A stretch of 64,000 nucleotides of DNA from Psychrobacter namhaensis (GTDB taxonomy: Bacteria; Pseudomonadota; Gammaproteobacteria; Pseudomonadales; Moraxellaceae): assembly GCF_016107545.1 (NCBI RefSeq), contig NZ_JABASS010000010.1:37527-101526 (forward strand), given 5' to 3'. This document shows, in pieces, positions 1 through 10,026 of this stretch. The notes under the pieces are model-generated. The model ran no database searches and was not told where the DNA came from. It saw nothing but the letters and a program-made list of their open reading frames with translations. The position numbers were made by a program, and so were the translations under genes. Each line of letters opens with the position of its first letter. The first letter of the stretch is position 1.

Positions 1-1
1 T

Positions 2-1693
2 TTTTATTTGAATGGGAAACGCCATGAGCTAACCCAGCTTAACCCTAATACGACGGTGCTTGAGTATCTACGATTGCATGAAGGCCAAACGGATACCAAG
101 GAAGGCTGCGGTAGTGGCGACTGCGGGGCGTGTACGGTCATGGTGCAGCGCCTACCTGTGGCAGGTCAGCCGCAAGGTAATGCCGAACCGTTTTATACCA
201 TCAATTCTTGCATCACTTTGGTGTCGCTCATGGATGGTCACCATCTTATGACAGCGTCTTATTTGGCGGACAATCCTGAGCATCATCCAGAACGTGCGTG
301 GCTGCATCCAGCGCAGCAAGCCATGGTGGAGTGTCATGGGTCGCAGTGCGGTTTTTGTACGCCTGGGTTTGTGATGTCGCTTGCTTGTGTCTACGAAAAC
401 AATCGTATGCAGAAAAATCAAGAGGTGGGGGGCCAGAGCGCCACAGCCAACCAACTGAGCTATGAGAAGGTGGTTGCCTCGATATCTGGCAATCTATGTC
501 GCTGCACAGGGTACCGGCCTATTATCGAAGCAGGCCTATTGATGAGCGATATTGGTCAGCAAAGAGAGGCCGAGCAGTCAGCGGTGAAAGACTTAACCAG
601 CACTCTAGCGACAGATGTCATGGCAAGTACAAAAGAGTCAGCAGTATCTAAAGAGGCGCCAGTGGCAGCTGCGTTAAACGATGGCGCATCTATGACTGTT
701 GAACCTGCCCTGATTGATGCTGTAAGGCAGTTATATATCCCAAAAACCTTAGATGAGCTTGATGCGCTGTTAGCTGCCAATCCTCAGGCAACTATTTGGG
801 CAGGTGGTACAGACTTAGGATTGAGTGTCACACAGCACTTGGTCGATCATGATGTCATCATTCAGCTCTCAGGGGTTAAGGCTCTAAAATCTTGGACGCT
901 GTCTGACTCAAATAGTGATAAATCGAGTAATCATCAAGCCAAACGCCAATCATTGGTGATAGGCGCTGGTATGAGTTACCAGCAGATGCAACCTGTGCTT
1001 GAGCAGTATTTTCCGGTCTTTGCTCAACTGTTTGAGCGTATTGCCTCACCGCAAATTCGTAATATGGGCACCATTGGTGGTAATGTAGCCAACGCCTCGC
1101 CGATTGGGGATTTGCCACCGATTTTATTGGCGTTGGATGCGTCCATTCATTTGCGTCATTGCGCGCTTAATCGCGAAAACTCAGGCGGTGAAGCCAAGAC
1201 AGGTAGTGAAGCCAATAAGAGTAACGCGCTTTATACGGATGAGATCATACCGTTATCAGAGTTTTTCTTAGATTATAAAAAGACCAAGCTGCAAGCAGGC
1301 AGTTACGTTGTCGCTATCCATCTTCCCCTGATGCAGGACAACCAGCACTTATTTATTCATAAAATTAGCAAACGTTATGAAGATGATATCTCGGCGTGTT
1401 TGCTGGCTGCACGAATCGATGTGTCAGCAGATGGCACGTCTATTGAAAACGCAAAGCTGGGTTTAGGCGGCATGGCGGCAATACCTCTGTTGGCCACAAA
1501 GTGTCAGCAAGCGCTTATTGGTCAAGCTACCGAAGTTGCGAGTTTTGAGAAGGCAGCACAAGTGTTATCCGCCGATGTGACACCAATGACTGATGTCAGA
1601 GCCAGCCGGGAGTATCGCACCCATGTGGTACAGCGGCTGTTGGTAAAGTGCGGCAAGCAATTGGTAAAAGAATTACAGGCTGAGAGCGTTTGA
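2..1693 (+). CDS. xdhA: Xanthine dehydrogenase small subunit (Fe-S/FAD), 5' end cut by window edge
   Basis: Electron-transfer subunit of the molybdenum hydroxylase that oxidises hypoxanthine and xanthine to urate. Counting the TTG at 8 as residue 1, the plant-type [2Fe-2S] cysteines are C34, C39, C42 and C68, and the second cluster uses C114, C117, C164 and C166 (motifs QCGFC and LCRCTG). A FAD-binding domain follows from about residue 240 (WAGGTDLG; later TIGGN), then the CO-dehydrogenase flavoprotein C-terminal domain. The frame stays open to the left edge as Phe-Tyr before Leu-Asn-Gly, as in XdhA N-termini, so the TTG is probably internal and the true start lies just outside. An Ala/Ser/Glu-rich linker of about 60 residues separates the Fe-S and FAD halves. 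xdhB follows after 80 bp. Confidence 0.95.
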   Translation, partial: FYLNGKRHELTQLNPNTTVLEYLRLHEGQTDTKEGCGSGDCGACTVMVQRLPVAGQPQGNAEPFYTINSCITLVSLMDGHHLMTASYLADNPEHHPERAWLHPAQQAMVECHGSQCGFCTPGFVMSLACVYENNRMQKNQEVGGQSATANQLSYEKVVASISGNLCRCTGYRPIIEAGLLMSDIGQQREAEQSAVKDLTSTLATDVMASTKESAVSKEAPVAAALNDGASMTVEPALIDAVRQLYIPKTLDELDALLAANPQATIWAGGTDLGLSVTQHLVDHDVIIQLSGVKALKSWTLSDSNSDKSSNHQAKRQSLVIGAGMSYQQMQPVLEQYFPVFAQLFERIASPQIRNMGTIGGNVANASPIGDLPPILLALDASIHLRHCALNRENSGGEAKTGSEANKSNALYTDEIIPLSEFFLDYKKTKLQAGSYVVAIHLPLMQDNQHLFIHKISKRYEDDISACLLAARIDVSADGTSIENAKLGLGGMAAIPLLATKCQQALIGQATEVASFEKAAQVLSADVTPMTDVRASREYRTHVVQRLLVKCGKQLVKELQAESV

Positions 1694-1773
1694 TGGCCAG
1701 AGCAATCTAGTAGTGATATTTGCCAAAATAAACAGCAGCATTCATAAAAGCGTACTAATAGAAGAGATTTGCT

Positions 1774-4347
1774 ATGAGCCACCATTCATCCTTATTTGAC
1801 AGTTACAGTATCCGCCGTGTACGTCCGCCAAAAAACAAAATTGGCACCTCAGCCAAGCATGACAGTGCGATCAGCCATGTGATGGGGACAGCGACCTATG
1901 TGGATGATATCGCAAAACCACAAGGCACTCTGCATCTGGCAGTGGGTAAAAGTAATCATGCCCATGCCCGTGTATTGAATATGGATTTAAGCGCTGTCAG
2001 AGACGCTGATGGCGTCGTGGATGTCTTAAGCTTCAAAGATTTACCGGCACAGACAGACATTGGTGCGGTGTTTGATGGTGAGCCACTGATGGTGGATGAA
2101 CTCACAGAATACGTGGGTCAGACGCTATTTGTGGTGGTGGCAACCAGTCATCGCGCTGCCAAAAAAGCAGCTCTGAAAGCGGTGGTAGAGTATGAGCCAC
2201 TACCAGCGGTGCTGAGTATTGATAAGGCATTAGAGCAAGAGCTGTACGTGCGCCCGAGTCATTTTATGAAGCGCGGTGATGCAGCGACTGCACTTGAGAA
2301 CGCGCCAGTTCGTATTGAAGGTCATATTCATATGCGCGGGCAAGAGCACTTTTACCTAGAAGGACAAGTGTCTTATGTGGTGCCTTGTGATGATGGTGGA
2401 CTAGAGGTATATACGTCTTCACAGCATCCGAGTGAAGTACAGCAACTCGTCGCTGAAGTGACGGATTTGCCGTTCCACGCGGTCAATACAGTCGTGCGCC
2501 GTATGGGTGGCGGTTTTGGTGGTAAGGAGACGCAAGCTGCTGCGTGGGCGTGTCTGTGCGGTATCGTCGCTAAACGTCACAATGTGCCAGTCAGCATGCG
2601 TTTAGATCGGCAAGATGACATGGTCGTGACCGGTAAGCGCCATGAGTTTGCTAATCGCTATGAAGTCGGCTTAGATGAGTCTGGTCGTATACTAGGCGTC
2701 GACATGCAATTGGCTGGACTGTGTGGCTACTCACCGGATTTGTCCGATGCCATCGTCGATAGAGCGATGTTCCACTGTGATAATGCCTACTATTATCCTG
2801 CGGCTCATGTGGCAGGGCATCGTTGTAAGACACATACGGTATCTAACACTGCTTATCGAGGATTTGGTGGGCCACAAGGGTTGATGACGGCTGAATATAT
2901 GATGGATCATATTGCCTATACGTTGGGACAAGATCCGCTGCAAGTGCGCTTGGCAAACCTATATCAAAATGGTCAAAGCACTCACTATGGGCAGACAATT
3001 GAGCATTTTGATCTGGCCACCATTATGAGCAAGCTTGCCAAAGACAGTGATTATGAGACACGCCGTCAGCAAATCATAAAAGCCAATCAACAAGCCGCCG
3101 CTGAAGGTAGCGACAAACGCCTTGGTATCGCTCTGACGCCAGTGAAGTTTGGTATCTCATTTACCGTGCAGACCCTCAATCAGGCAGGCGCGCTGGTACA
3201 TATTTATACCGATGGCAGTATCCACCTCAATCACGGCGGGACAGAGATGGGACAAGGGCTATATATCAAAATTGCCCAGATCGTTGCCAATGAGTTTGAT
3301 GTGGACTTAGATACCGTTAAAGTATCAGCGACGCGTACGGACAAAGTGCCGAACACCTCACCAACTGCGGCCTCATCAGGTACAGATATTAATGGTAAAG
3401 CGGCACAAAATGCTTGTCTGAGTATTAAGGCGCGTATCGTTGAGTTTGCGGCTGAGCACTTTGAAGTGGCGCAAGAAGCCATTCGGTTTGAGCAAAATCA
3501 TGTCTATATCGGTGACAAAGAGACACTCACTTTTGCTGAAATGATCCAGCTGGCGTATCAAAACCGGATTAGCTTGTCGTCTACCGGCTACTATAAAACG
3601 CCCAAGATATTTTATGATCGCTCTAAAGCATGGGGTCGTCCTTTCTTTTATTTTGCATTGGGCGCAGCCTGCGCTGAGGTTGAGATTGATACCTTGACAG
3701 GCGAGTATCAAGTTTTGCGCTGTGATGTACTGCATGACGCTGGGCAGTCGATCAACCCTGCTATTGATATTGGGCAGATTGAAGGTGGCTTCGTTCAGGG
3801 AATGGGCTGGCTGACCGCTGAAGAGCTGATTTGGGATAGTACAGGGAAGCTTGCATCTAACAGTCCTGCCAACTACAAAATTCCAACTGCCCATGATTTG
3901 CCCAAGCAGTGGAGTGTCAAATTGTATGACCGAAAAAACAGCGAGCAGACGATTTATAACTCTAAAGCGGTGGGTGAGCCGCCATTTATGTTGGCCGCAA
4001 GCGTTTGGTGCGCTATCAATAATGCCGTTGCCAGTCTTGGTGATTATCAGAAAAACCCAGAGCTGACCATGCCTGCGACACCAGAAGCCGTACTGAAGTC
4101 AGTCATGCGTATGCAGGGCACCCCTTGGGAAGTGGATGCTGAAGTAGACACCGATACGGTTTTGAGTCTAATCAAGGGTGCGGAAGAAAACAGCGATCTT
4201 TATAATGATAAGGCGATGCCGCAAGACGTGCGTCATGCCAAAGACATCGATCCAGCGGAGGTCGAGGGCAGGCAAGTGGATGATCAGCCTGAGGCGATAG
4301 AGCATCCAAATGTAGCAGGGGCAAGAGGGCCTGCGCACAGTGAATGA
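1774..4347 (+). CDS. xdhB: Xanthine dehydrogenase large subunit (molybdopterin-binding)
   Basis: Catalytic subunit carrying the molybdenum cofactor and the purine site; pairs with XdhA. The ald/xanthine dehydrogenase a/b hammerhead domain comes first (about residues 30-145), then the Mo-binding domain. Visible signatures are GGGFGGKE, AYRGFGGPQG with the substrate Arg near 362, GGTEMGQG near 488-495, ASSGTDINGKA, and GEPPF with the catalytic Glu near 735. It has 857 residues, longer than the usual ~780, because of an acidic tail of about 60 residues after the conserved end. An AGAG ribosome site lies before the ATG. The stop overlaps the start of xdhC by 8 bp, so the two are probably translationally coupled. 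Confidence 0.97.
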   Translation: MSHHSSLFDSYSIRRVRPPKNKIGTSAKHDSAISHVMGTATYVDDIAKPQGTLHLAVGKSNHAHARVLNMDLSAVRDADGVVDVLSFKDLPAQTDIGAVFDGEPLMVDELTEYVGQTLFVVVATSHRAAKKAALKAVVEYEPLPAVLSIDKALEQELYVRPSHFMKRGDAATALENAPVRIEGHIHMRGQEHFYLEGQVSYVVPCDDGGLEVYTSSQHPSEVQQLVAEVTDLPFHAVNTVVRRMGGGFGGKETQAAAWACLCGIVAKRHNVPVSMRLDRQDDMVVTGKRHEFANRYEVGLDESGRILGVDMQLAGLCGYSPDLSDAIVDRAMFHCDNAYYYPAAHVAGHRCKTHTVSNTAYRGFGGPQGLMTAEYMMDHIAYTLGQDPLQVRLANLYQNGQSTHYGQTIEHFDLATIMSKLAKDSDYETRRQQIIKANQQAAAEGSDKRLGIALTPVKFGISFTVQTLNQAGALVHIYTDGSIHLNHGGTEMGQGLYIKIAQIVANEFDVDLDTVKVSATRTDKVPNTSPTAASSGTDINGKAAQNACLSIKARIVEFAAEHFEVAQEAIRFEQNHVYIGDKETLTFAEMIQLAYQNRISLSSTGYYKTPKIFYDRSKAWGRPFFYFALGAACAEVEIDTLTGEYQVLRCDVLHDAGQSINPAIDIGQIEGGFVQGMGWLTAEELIWDSTGKLASNSPANYKIPTAHDLPKQWSVKLYDRKNSEQTIYNSKAVGEPPFMLAASVWCAINNAVASLGDYQKNPELTMPATPEAVLKSVMRMQGTPWEVDAEVDTDTVLSLIKGAEENSDLYNDKAMPQDVRHAKDIDPAEVEGRQVDDQPEAIEHPNVAGARGPAHSE

Positions 4348-5386
4348 GTCGTTAGCAACACCAGTCGTCTGGTATGACGGTTTGGCGAAATATCAGCAGC
4401 AAGGCATTGCCCACGTTTTGGCAACGATCGTAGCAGTGAATGGGTCGGCCCCCCGAGCGCTGCAGGCAAAAATGATCGTCACGCAGCGTAGTATTGTGGA
4501 CACGCTCGGCGGCGGCGGTTTGGAACACGACGTAGTTACCACCGCGCGGCAACTTTTGAACGGCGAGATGGCCGAAACAGTATCAAAAGAGATAAAGCTC
4601 AAAGGTGCTGAGATAAGCTGCAAGGGGCCTACAGAGCCTGCTAAAGCTGTGCGCCGCGATGCTGTTTACACCAAGCACTATCCACTGGGAGCAAAGCTCG
4701 CACAATGCTGTGGGGGCAGTGTCACGGTGATGTTTGAGTGTTTTAATGTGACGCCGCCGATGTCGATTCTGGTCTTTGGGGCAGGACATGTGGCTGCTGC
4801 GCTAATGACTGTCCTCGCTGAGCTGCCTTGTCAGGTGGACTGGGTGGACAGTCGTCCAGAGATGTTTGAGCGTTATTTGATCAATAAAATCAGCACCAGT
4901 ACCGCTAGCCAAACCGCCGCTATTCATAAAAATGGACAGGCGCAAGCAGCAGAAAATCAATCAGTGCTTTACCAATTGCCAGCGCACATTCGTCCCCATA
5001 TCGATGATGAACCTACTGATTTTGTGCGCCCATTTATCGAGCAAGGCGGTCAGCGGTTTATTCTGATTATGACTCATGATCATAGTGTCGATTTTGAGCT
5101 GGTGCGGACAGCACTAGATACCGTGGTCGCTAACAGCCCCTCACTAGACCGTGATTTAACGGACAGTAGCTGCTCATCCATTTCGATGCCTTACATCGGC
5201 TGTATTGGCTCGGCAACCAAAGCCAAGCGTTTTAGAGATCGTCTGATCCAGCGTGGTTATAGTGAAAAAATAGTGGATCAGTTAGTCATGCCAGTTGGGT
5301 TGCAGGTTGGGGGTAAAGAGCCTATGGCTGTTGCGGTTTCAATCGTTGCACAGCTTTTACAACAGTATCATCAGGCTAGCCTCTGA
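4340..5386 (+). CDS. xdhC: XdhC, molybdenum cofactor insertion/sulfuration chaperone
   Basis: XdhC binds molybdenum cofactor, promotes its sulfuration and inserts it into the large subunit of xanthine dehydrogenase; it is not part of the final enzyme. The N-terminal XdhC/CoxI domain (VNGSAPR near residue 32, then a GGG motif) is followed by a Rossmann-like domain beginning ILVFGAGHVA, and ends in the typical YIGCIGSATKAKR and PVGLQVGGKEP motifs. The start is GTG inside the end of xdhB; the nearby ATG at 4344 is out of frame. At 348 residues it is slightly longer than most relatives because of a variable Ala/Gln-rich stretch around residues 190-215. Third gene of xdhABC. Confidence 0.95.
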   Translation: MNESLATPVVWYDGLAKYQQQGIAHVLATIVAVNGSAPRALQAKMIVTQRSIVDTLGGGGLEHDVVTTARQLLNGEMAETVSKEIKLKGAEISCKGPTEPAKAVRRDAVYTKHYPLGAKLAQCCGGSVTVMFECFNVTPPMSILVFGAGHVAAALMTVLAELPCQVDWVDSRPEMFERYLINKISTSTASQTAAIHKNGQAQAAENQSVLYQLPAHIRPHIDDEPTDFVRPFIEQGGQRFILIMTHDHSVDFELVRTALDTVVANSPSLDRDLTDSSCSSISMPYIGCIGSATKAKRFRDRLIQRGYSEKIVDQLVMPVGLQVGGKEPMAVAVSIVAQLLQQYHQASL

Positions 5387-5469
5387 ACTTGAATTTGCTA
5401 CTCACTAAGTACAATCTTATCACCTTTAATTGAAGCGCTCAGTATCATTCAGCCATGTGAGACACACGA

Positions 5470-6894
5470 ATGACCTTACACATTTATCAAGCTCGACTGC
5501 TACACTATCTGACTGAAAGTGATCTTACTCTACGCACTGTACCTGATGGCAATGCGCCTGATCCTCTCAAAACGCCGACAGTCATTACAGACACAGAGTT
5601 ACTCCCTGTTATCGAGGGCGTGCGCATTTGTCCTGAGTATATCGCTGATGGTGCGTTGGTTGTGGATGACGCGACGGGTTGTATCGTGGATTATGGCAGC
5701 CGTCAAGCCATGTTAGCGGATTACGCTGATACAGCAGCTCAAGAAGGCCGAGAACCGGTAAAAATACATGACCACCGTGATAAGCTGATCATGCCAGGTT
5801 TTATCGATACCCATGTGCATTATCCGCAGATAGACATGATTGCCGCATACGGTGAGCAGTTGCTTGACTGGCTCAATAACTATACCTTTGTTACCGAAGC
5901 CAATTTTGGTGATCCAAAAGTGGCGCACGATACGGCTCAGTTCTTTTTAAACCAGCTGCTGGCCAATGGTACGACGAGCGCCATGGTGTTTTCTACCAGT
6001 CATCCTTTATCAGCGGAGGCCTTTTTTACGGAAAGTCATAGGCTTAATACGCGTATGATCACAGGCAATGTCCTGATGGATCAAAACGCGCCTGCGCCGC
6101 TGTGTGTTCCTGCCGAGCAAAGTATTCGAGACACCCAAGATATCATTGATAACTGGCATGAACGCGGACGTCAGCATGTAGCGATTACCCCGCGATTTGC
6201 GATCACGTCGACGCCCAAACAGCTACGTATGGCGGGTGATTTGTATGCCAGTTATGACAGTGTCTACTTACAGACGCATCTGGCCGAAAACCGTGATGAA
6301 GTGGTTTTTGTGCAAACCCTTTATCCCAATCATAAAGGCTATTTGGATGTCTACGATGATATGGGTTTACTGGGTCGCCGCACAATGTTGGCCCATGGTA
6401 TCTACCTTGAGACATCTGAGTACGAGCGTCTGCGTGACACTGGCACACAAATAGCGCATTGTCCCACGTCCAATCTGTTTTTGGGTAGCGGTCTGTTCGA
6501 TTTACCTAAAACGTTAAGTTATACAGGTGTGAGCATTGCCACTGATGTGGGGGCGGGAACGAGTCTGTCGATGCTGACTACCTTATCAGAGGCGTATAAA
6601 GTTCAACAATTACAAAGCAACCCACTGTCCGCGCATCAAGGACTGTATCAAATTACTTTGGGCAATGCCCAGTCGCTCTTATTGGACAAAAAGATCGGCA
6701 ACTTTATGCCCAGTAAAGAAGCGGATTTTGTCGTGATTAATCCAGGGGCAACGGCATTACTGGAACGGCGTATGGCACAGACCAACACGCTCGAAGAGCA
6801 GCTATTTGTGCTGATGATGTTGGGTGATGATAGAGTGATTGAGCAGACAGTGGTCGCGGGCGTGAGTCGCTACCAAAAATCTAACGCTTTATAA
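5470..6894 (+). CDS. guaD: Guanine deaminase
   Basis: Zinc amidohydrolase converting guanine to xanthine and ammonia, feeding XdhAB just upstream. Metal ligands are visible in PGFIDTHVHYPQ (His115, His117), THLAENRDE, the conserved LAHGIYL region and ATDVGAGTS (Asp). Length (474 residues) is a little above the usual ~440 because of an N-terminal segment that includes a Pro/Thr-rich stretch. It lies 83 bp after xdhC on the same strand and probably shares its transcript. The frame ends 24 bp before a strong bidirectional terminator that separates it from convergent allA. Confidence 0.95.
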   Translation: MTLHIYQARLLHYLTESDLTLRTVPDGNAPDPLKTPTVITDTELLPVIEGVRICPEYIADGALVVDDATGCIVDYGSRQAMLADYADTAAQEGREPVKIHDHRDKLIMPGFIDTHVHYPQIDMIAAYGEQLLDWLNNYTFVTEANFGDPKVAHDTAQFFLNQLLANGTTSAMVFSTSHPLSAEAFFTESHRLNTRMITGNVLMDQNAPAPLCVPAEQSIRDTQDIIDNWHERGRQHVAITPRFAITSTPKQLRMAGDLYASYDSVYLQTHLAENRDEVVFVQTLYPNHKGYLDVYDDMGLLGRRTMLAHGIYLETSEYERLRDTGTQIAHCPTSNLFLGSGLFDLPKTLSYTGVSIATDVGAGTSLSMLTTLSEAYKVQQLQSNPLSAHQGLYQITLGNAQSLLLDKKIGNFMPSKEADFVVINPGATALLERRMAQTNTLEEQLFVLMMLGDDRVIEQTVVAGVSRYQKSNAL

Positions 6895-6917
6895 ACTAGT
6901 GAAAAATACTCGCAACG

Positions 6918-6954
6918 AAAAGCCCCGTTTATGATAAATATAAACGGGGCTTTT
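6918..6954. terminator. Bidirectional intrinsic terminator between guaD and allA
   Basis: A 14-bp inverted repeat (6918-6931 and 6941-6954) with core AGCCCCGTTTA, flanked by A-run and T-run, so it can stop transcripts from both sides. It sits between two convergent operons. Confidence 0.92.
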
Positions 6955-6996
6955 ATCGGTTTGGACTATGCTTATTGAACTGTGCTTAACGATCGC

Positions 6997-7527
6997 TTAG
7001 CTGTGTTCGTCTTCTAATTCGATAAACACCTGCCAGTCAGTGATATCTACTTCATGGCAATTGTTGCCATCGCCATTGATACGATCAATCACCAAAAAAT
7101 CGCTGTCACGGCCAAGGGCCAATAGCGGGTGATGCCAGACATTGGCATCGTACTGTACGCCTTGATGAGACTTGGCATAAAACACCGCTAGATCATCAGG
7201 CGACTGTGGCGACGCGCCAGCCTTAGCGACGACCACGATATAATCTTGACCTTCCATCGATACAAATGCTTGCGTCCCAAATGGATGATACTCCATCACT
7301 GAGAGCGCAATAGGGTTCTCACGTTTTTTGGCTCGAAAGATACTCATACCAACGGTGCCTCCATCGAGCTTGCTTGCGGCAAGCGCATGATGGCGAACGG
7401 CATAGCCATTATTGATCTCATAGCAGTTGTCTGATGTTTGCTCATCAGCACTATACCGTTCAATAACCGAGCCGTATGGGGCAAAGCCTGCTTTGGTTAA
7501 AGGCTTAGCCGTTAGGGTGACAGTCAT
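6997..7527 (-). CDS. allA: Ureidoglycolate lyase
   Basis: Releases urea from ureidoglycolate to give glyoxylate, the last step of this purine route. Recognisable by its cupin-like ureidoglycolate lyase fold signatures: an N-terminal region with [15 protein letters not shown], a central [11 protein letters not shown], and DVWHHPL-like motif (here NVWHHPL) near residue 130. Length (176) is typical. The ATG shares one base with the stop of alc (TAATG), so translation is coupled. It is the last gene of the leftward urate-degradation cluster and is followed by the terminator at 6918-6954. No urease is present in the window. Confidence 0.93.
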   Translation of the reverse strand: MTVTLTAKPLTKAGFAPYGSVIERYSADEQTSDNCYEINNGYAVRHHALAASKLDGGTVGMSIFRAKKRENPIALSVMEYHPFGTQAFVSMEGQDYIVVVAKAGASPQSPDDLAVFYAKSHQGVQYDANVWHHPLLALGRDSDFLVIDRINGDGNNCHEVDITDWQVFIELEDEHS

Positions 7528-8648
7528 TATTTGGCCTCTTTGCTATCAATATTAGTATCAACACTGGTATTCACTTTGCCATAAACGCGCACGCGGCTGA
7601 TACCGCCATCAGGGAAGATGTTGACCCGAATATGAGTGATGGGTTGGTCAAGCTTGAGCTGATCTTTGCCAAAGCTGTGGATATCGTTGGCGTTGGTTTT
7701 TTGCGGCTCAAGCAAGGTCTCCCAAAACATGCTTTGGGTGACTAAGGTTTGCTCTGGGGTGTTTGGTGCGTAGACGGCTTGGATCGAGACTTTATCAGGA
7801 TAGTTGCCTTTGAAATGCGCGGTATCTATCTCGATGGCGTCAACCACACCCGCTTGACCTAAGGCAATAATGCACCAGTCGTTACCGGGCTCACGGCGAC
7901 GACGAGTCTCCCAGCCATCACCCATATTAGGGGCTTTGGTCGGTAACAATAAGTTGCTTGCCGCACCAAAGTGCGCATCATTACTGGCGATGGCACGGCC
8001 ACCGTTTAAAGCGCCTGCCAAATCGATCGTCTCACCTTGTTGGTTAAGACTGGCATCAAGCTGGATATCGCCATAGACGCGCAGACGGGCAACGCCGCCA
8101 TCTGGATAAATATTCAAACGCAGGTGTGTCACGGTTTGGTCGTTATGGATCTCGATAAACTCATGGTTATGACCTTTTAGGGGTGTCATATCAACAAGCG
8201 CTTGCCAGTCTTTACTATCCCAGTCTTCTTTGTTCAAACTGGTAAGTTCAGCATCATCTTGCTGTAGGAGTTCTGGCGCGTACAACACATCGATACTGGC
8301 TGAGGAGGGGAAGTTACCCGTAAAGTGACTGGTGTCAATGTCAAGACCTGCAATTTTGGTCGGGCGGGCAAGTTGAATAACTAAGTAATCATAACCCAGA
8401 TAGCGCTTGCGACGCGTCTCCCAGCCGTCCATCCATTTACCATTGTCATCGAACTTGCCTACCATAAATACAGGCGCGTCCGGGTTTAAGATACGGCTTT
8501 TATCTGCAAAGAAATCATCGGTGGCAAATAATGATTTTGCCCCCAAACGACTGTCCGCAACGTTTGATTTTTTGGTAAATGTAGGCAAGGTATCAGGCAA
8601 ATTATTGGCGGAGATGATCTGTCCAACTTCTAAGGTACTTTGACTCAT
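7527..8648 (-). CDS. alc: Allantoicase
   Basis: Hydrolyses allantoate to ureidoglycolate and urea. The protein has the diagnostic internal duplication of the allantoicase fold: each half contains [14 protein letters not shown] or DGWETRRKR, a DTSHFTGN / [10 protein letters not shown] motif, and a closing RVYG motif ([17 protein letters not shown] and [17 protein letters not shown]). Two such halves span about residues 30-195 and 205-355. Length (373) is a little above the usual ~340 owing to N- and C-terminal tails. The start has an AGGAA site. Sits between puuE and allA, overlapping the latter by one base. Confidence 0.96.
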   Translation of the reverse strand: MSQSTLEVGQIISANNLPDTLPTFTKKSNVADSRLGAKSLFATDDFFADKSRILNPDAPVFMVGKFDDNGKWMDGWETRRKRYLGYDYLVIQLARPTKIAGLDIDTSHFTGNFPSSASIDVLYAPELLQQDDAELTSLNKEDWDSKDWQALVDMTPLKGHNHEFIEIHNDQTVTHLRLNIYPDGGVARLRVYGDIQLDASLNQQGETIDLAGALNGGRAIASNDAHFGAASNLLLPTKAPNMGDGWETRRRREPGNDWCIIALGQAGVVDAIEIDTAHFKGNYPDKVSIQAVYAPNTPEQTLVTQSMFWETLLEPQKTNANDIHSFGKDQLKLDQPITHIRVNIFPDGGISRVRVYGKVNTSVDTNIDSKEAK

Positions 8649-8713
8649 AATGATTCCTGTTATTTGGTAATGGGATTTATTGATAGTGTGCGGCTAGTAT
8701 GACAAATGTGGGA

Positions 8714-9694
8714 CTACATCCAGTTGGCGGTATTGTCGGGCGTAGCAGGGTGGTTGTCATACCAATGCTTGGCGATGTCATCACGGCGACATATCCACAC
8801 GTCAGGCTTGCTGGTGATGTATTGCAAGAATTGTTTTAGCGCTTTGATACGTCCAGCACGACCAATAATACGGCAATGCAGACCGATGGTGAGCATCTTA
8901 GGCGTGTGCGCGCCTTCTTCATATAAGGTATCAAAGCTGTCTTTGAGATACTGATAAAACGGTTCAGCATGGGTAAAGCCTGGACTGGACGAAAAACGCA
9001 TGTCATTGGTCTCTAAACTATAAGGGATCACCAAATGCGGCTTACGGGTGATCGTGTTGCCATCTTGAACTTTGACATCAAGCCAGTAAGGCAGCTCGTC
9101 CCCATACGAGTCAGAGTCGTAGATATAACCACCTTGTTCAGCGACTAACTCGCGGGTGTTTGGACTATCACGACCTGTATACCAGCCGAGTGGCTGCCCG
9201 CCCAGCATACGCTCAAATATTTTGGTGGCACAGCGAATGTGCTCACGCTCAGTCTCGCGGTACATGTACTGGTAAGTGATCCAGCGCAGACCATGACTTG
9301 CGATCTCATGGCCATCTTCTAACACCCGCTCGATAATATGTGGTGTCTTTTCGGCCGCTGCTGCACAGGTGAAAGTGGTGATTGGTAAGCCGTATTCTTT
9401 AAACACATCTAGTACGCGCCAAACACCGACACGGCTACCATATTCAAACGCAGACTCGATAGACTGATGCCGATTGTTAAATTCTGGTGTGCCTAAGATG
9501 TCAGACAAAAAGCGTTCTGACTGACCATCGCCATGAATCACGCTGTTTTCCGCGCCTTCTTCAATGTTTAATACAAACTGTACCGCGATTTTTGCGCCAC
9601 CTGGCCAGTTGGCTTTTGGTGGGTTGTCAGCGTAGCCTTTTAGGTCGCGGGGATACGTACTGTGATCAAAATCACTCGTAATTTTTTGGGTCAT
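8714..9694 (-). CDS. puuE: Allantoinase, PuuE type (polysaccharide-deacetylase fold)
   Basis: Hydrolyses allantoin to allantoate. This is the metal-independent PuuE family related to NodB polysaccharide deacetylases, not the amidohydrolase AllB. Family signatures are YPRDLKGYADNPP at the N-terminus, RVGVWRVLDVF, TTFTCAAAAE, GHEIASHGLRW and GYIYDSDSYGDELPYW. The ATG at 9694 is preferred over an in-frame start 33 bp upstream because it has an AGGAA site at proper spacing and matches the family N-terminus; this gives 326 residues. It is separated from alc by 65 bp and from puuD upstream by about 330 bp holding a dispersed repeat, so it may begin a second transcript. Confidence 0.95.
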   Translation of the reverse strand: MTQKITSDFDHSTYPRDLKGYADNPPKANWPGGAKIAVQFVLNIEEGAENSVIHGDGQSERFLSDILGTPEFNNRHQSIESAFEYGSRVGVWRVLDVFKEYGLPITTFTCAAAAEKTPHIIERVLEDGHEIASHGLRWITYQYMYRETEREHIRCATKIFERMLGGQPLGWYTGRDSPNTRELVAEQGGYIYDSDSYGDELPYWLDVKVQDGNTITRKPHLVIPYSLETNDMRFSSSPGFTHAEPFYQYLKDSFDTLYEEGAHTPKMLTIGLHCRIIGRAGRIKALKQFLQYITSKPDVWICRRDDIAKHWYDNHPATPDNTANWM

Positions 9695-10026
9695 TATTAG
9701 GGTTCCTATATCGCTTAAAGCAGTCATTGTATAGTCAAATTAACATAAGAAAGATACCGCGGGGCTGGGGTAAATTTTTTGTAGCATCGAGCGGCGTAGG
9801 CACAGCAAGCCAGAAAAATTTGTACCAGTCACGCAGCATAGTATCGTGTATCCATTTTATTCAATATTGACCATATCAATCTCAAAAAATATGATTCGCT
9901 TTGTGAGACTCGCTCAGCCTACTCAGTGGCGTACTTGCACATGTTTTCTTTGCTACTCAAATCTTTGTAAATGGTCTACTTATATAAGCGCTGCTGATCA
10001 AAAACAACGCTGTGTTGGTTTGCCAG
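9695..10026. other. 332-bp gap between puuD and puuE
   Basis: No gene is apparent. The stretch carries copy 1 of the dispersed intergenic repeat (9770-9850) and presumably the promoter region for puuE-alc-allA. I found no copy of the TGACCAATTAGTCA operator here. Confidence 0.6.
9770..9850 (+). repeat. Dispersed intergenic repeat, copy 1
   Basis: Shares a TAAATTTTTT head, a GCGTAGGCACAGCAAGC core (9794-9810), an AAATTT segment and a CAGTCACGCAGCATAGTAT tail with copies at 31750-31838 and 59075-59152 (the latter inverted). This is the most diverged of the three; the left half of the core palindrome is degraded. Confidence 0.65.

Noticed and set aside
3376..3894. 172-codon open frame antisense to xdhB
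   Set aside because: Lies wholly inside the well-conserved xdhB coding sequence, and its product has no recognisable features; a by-product of codon bias.
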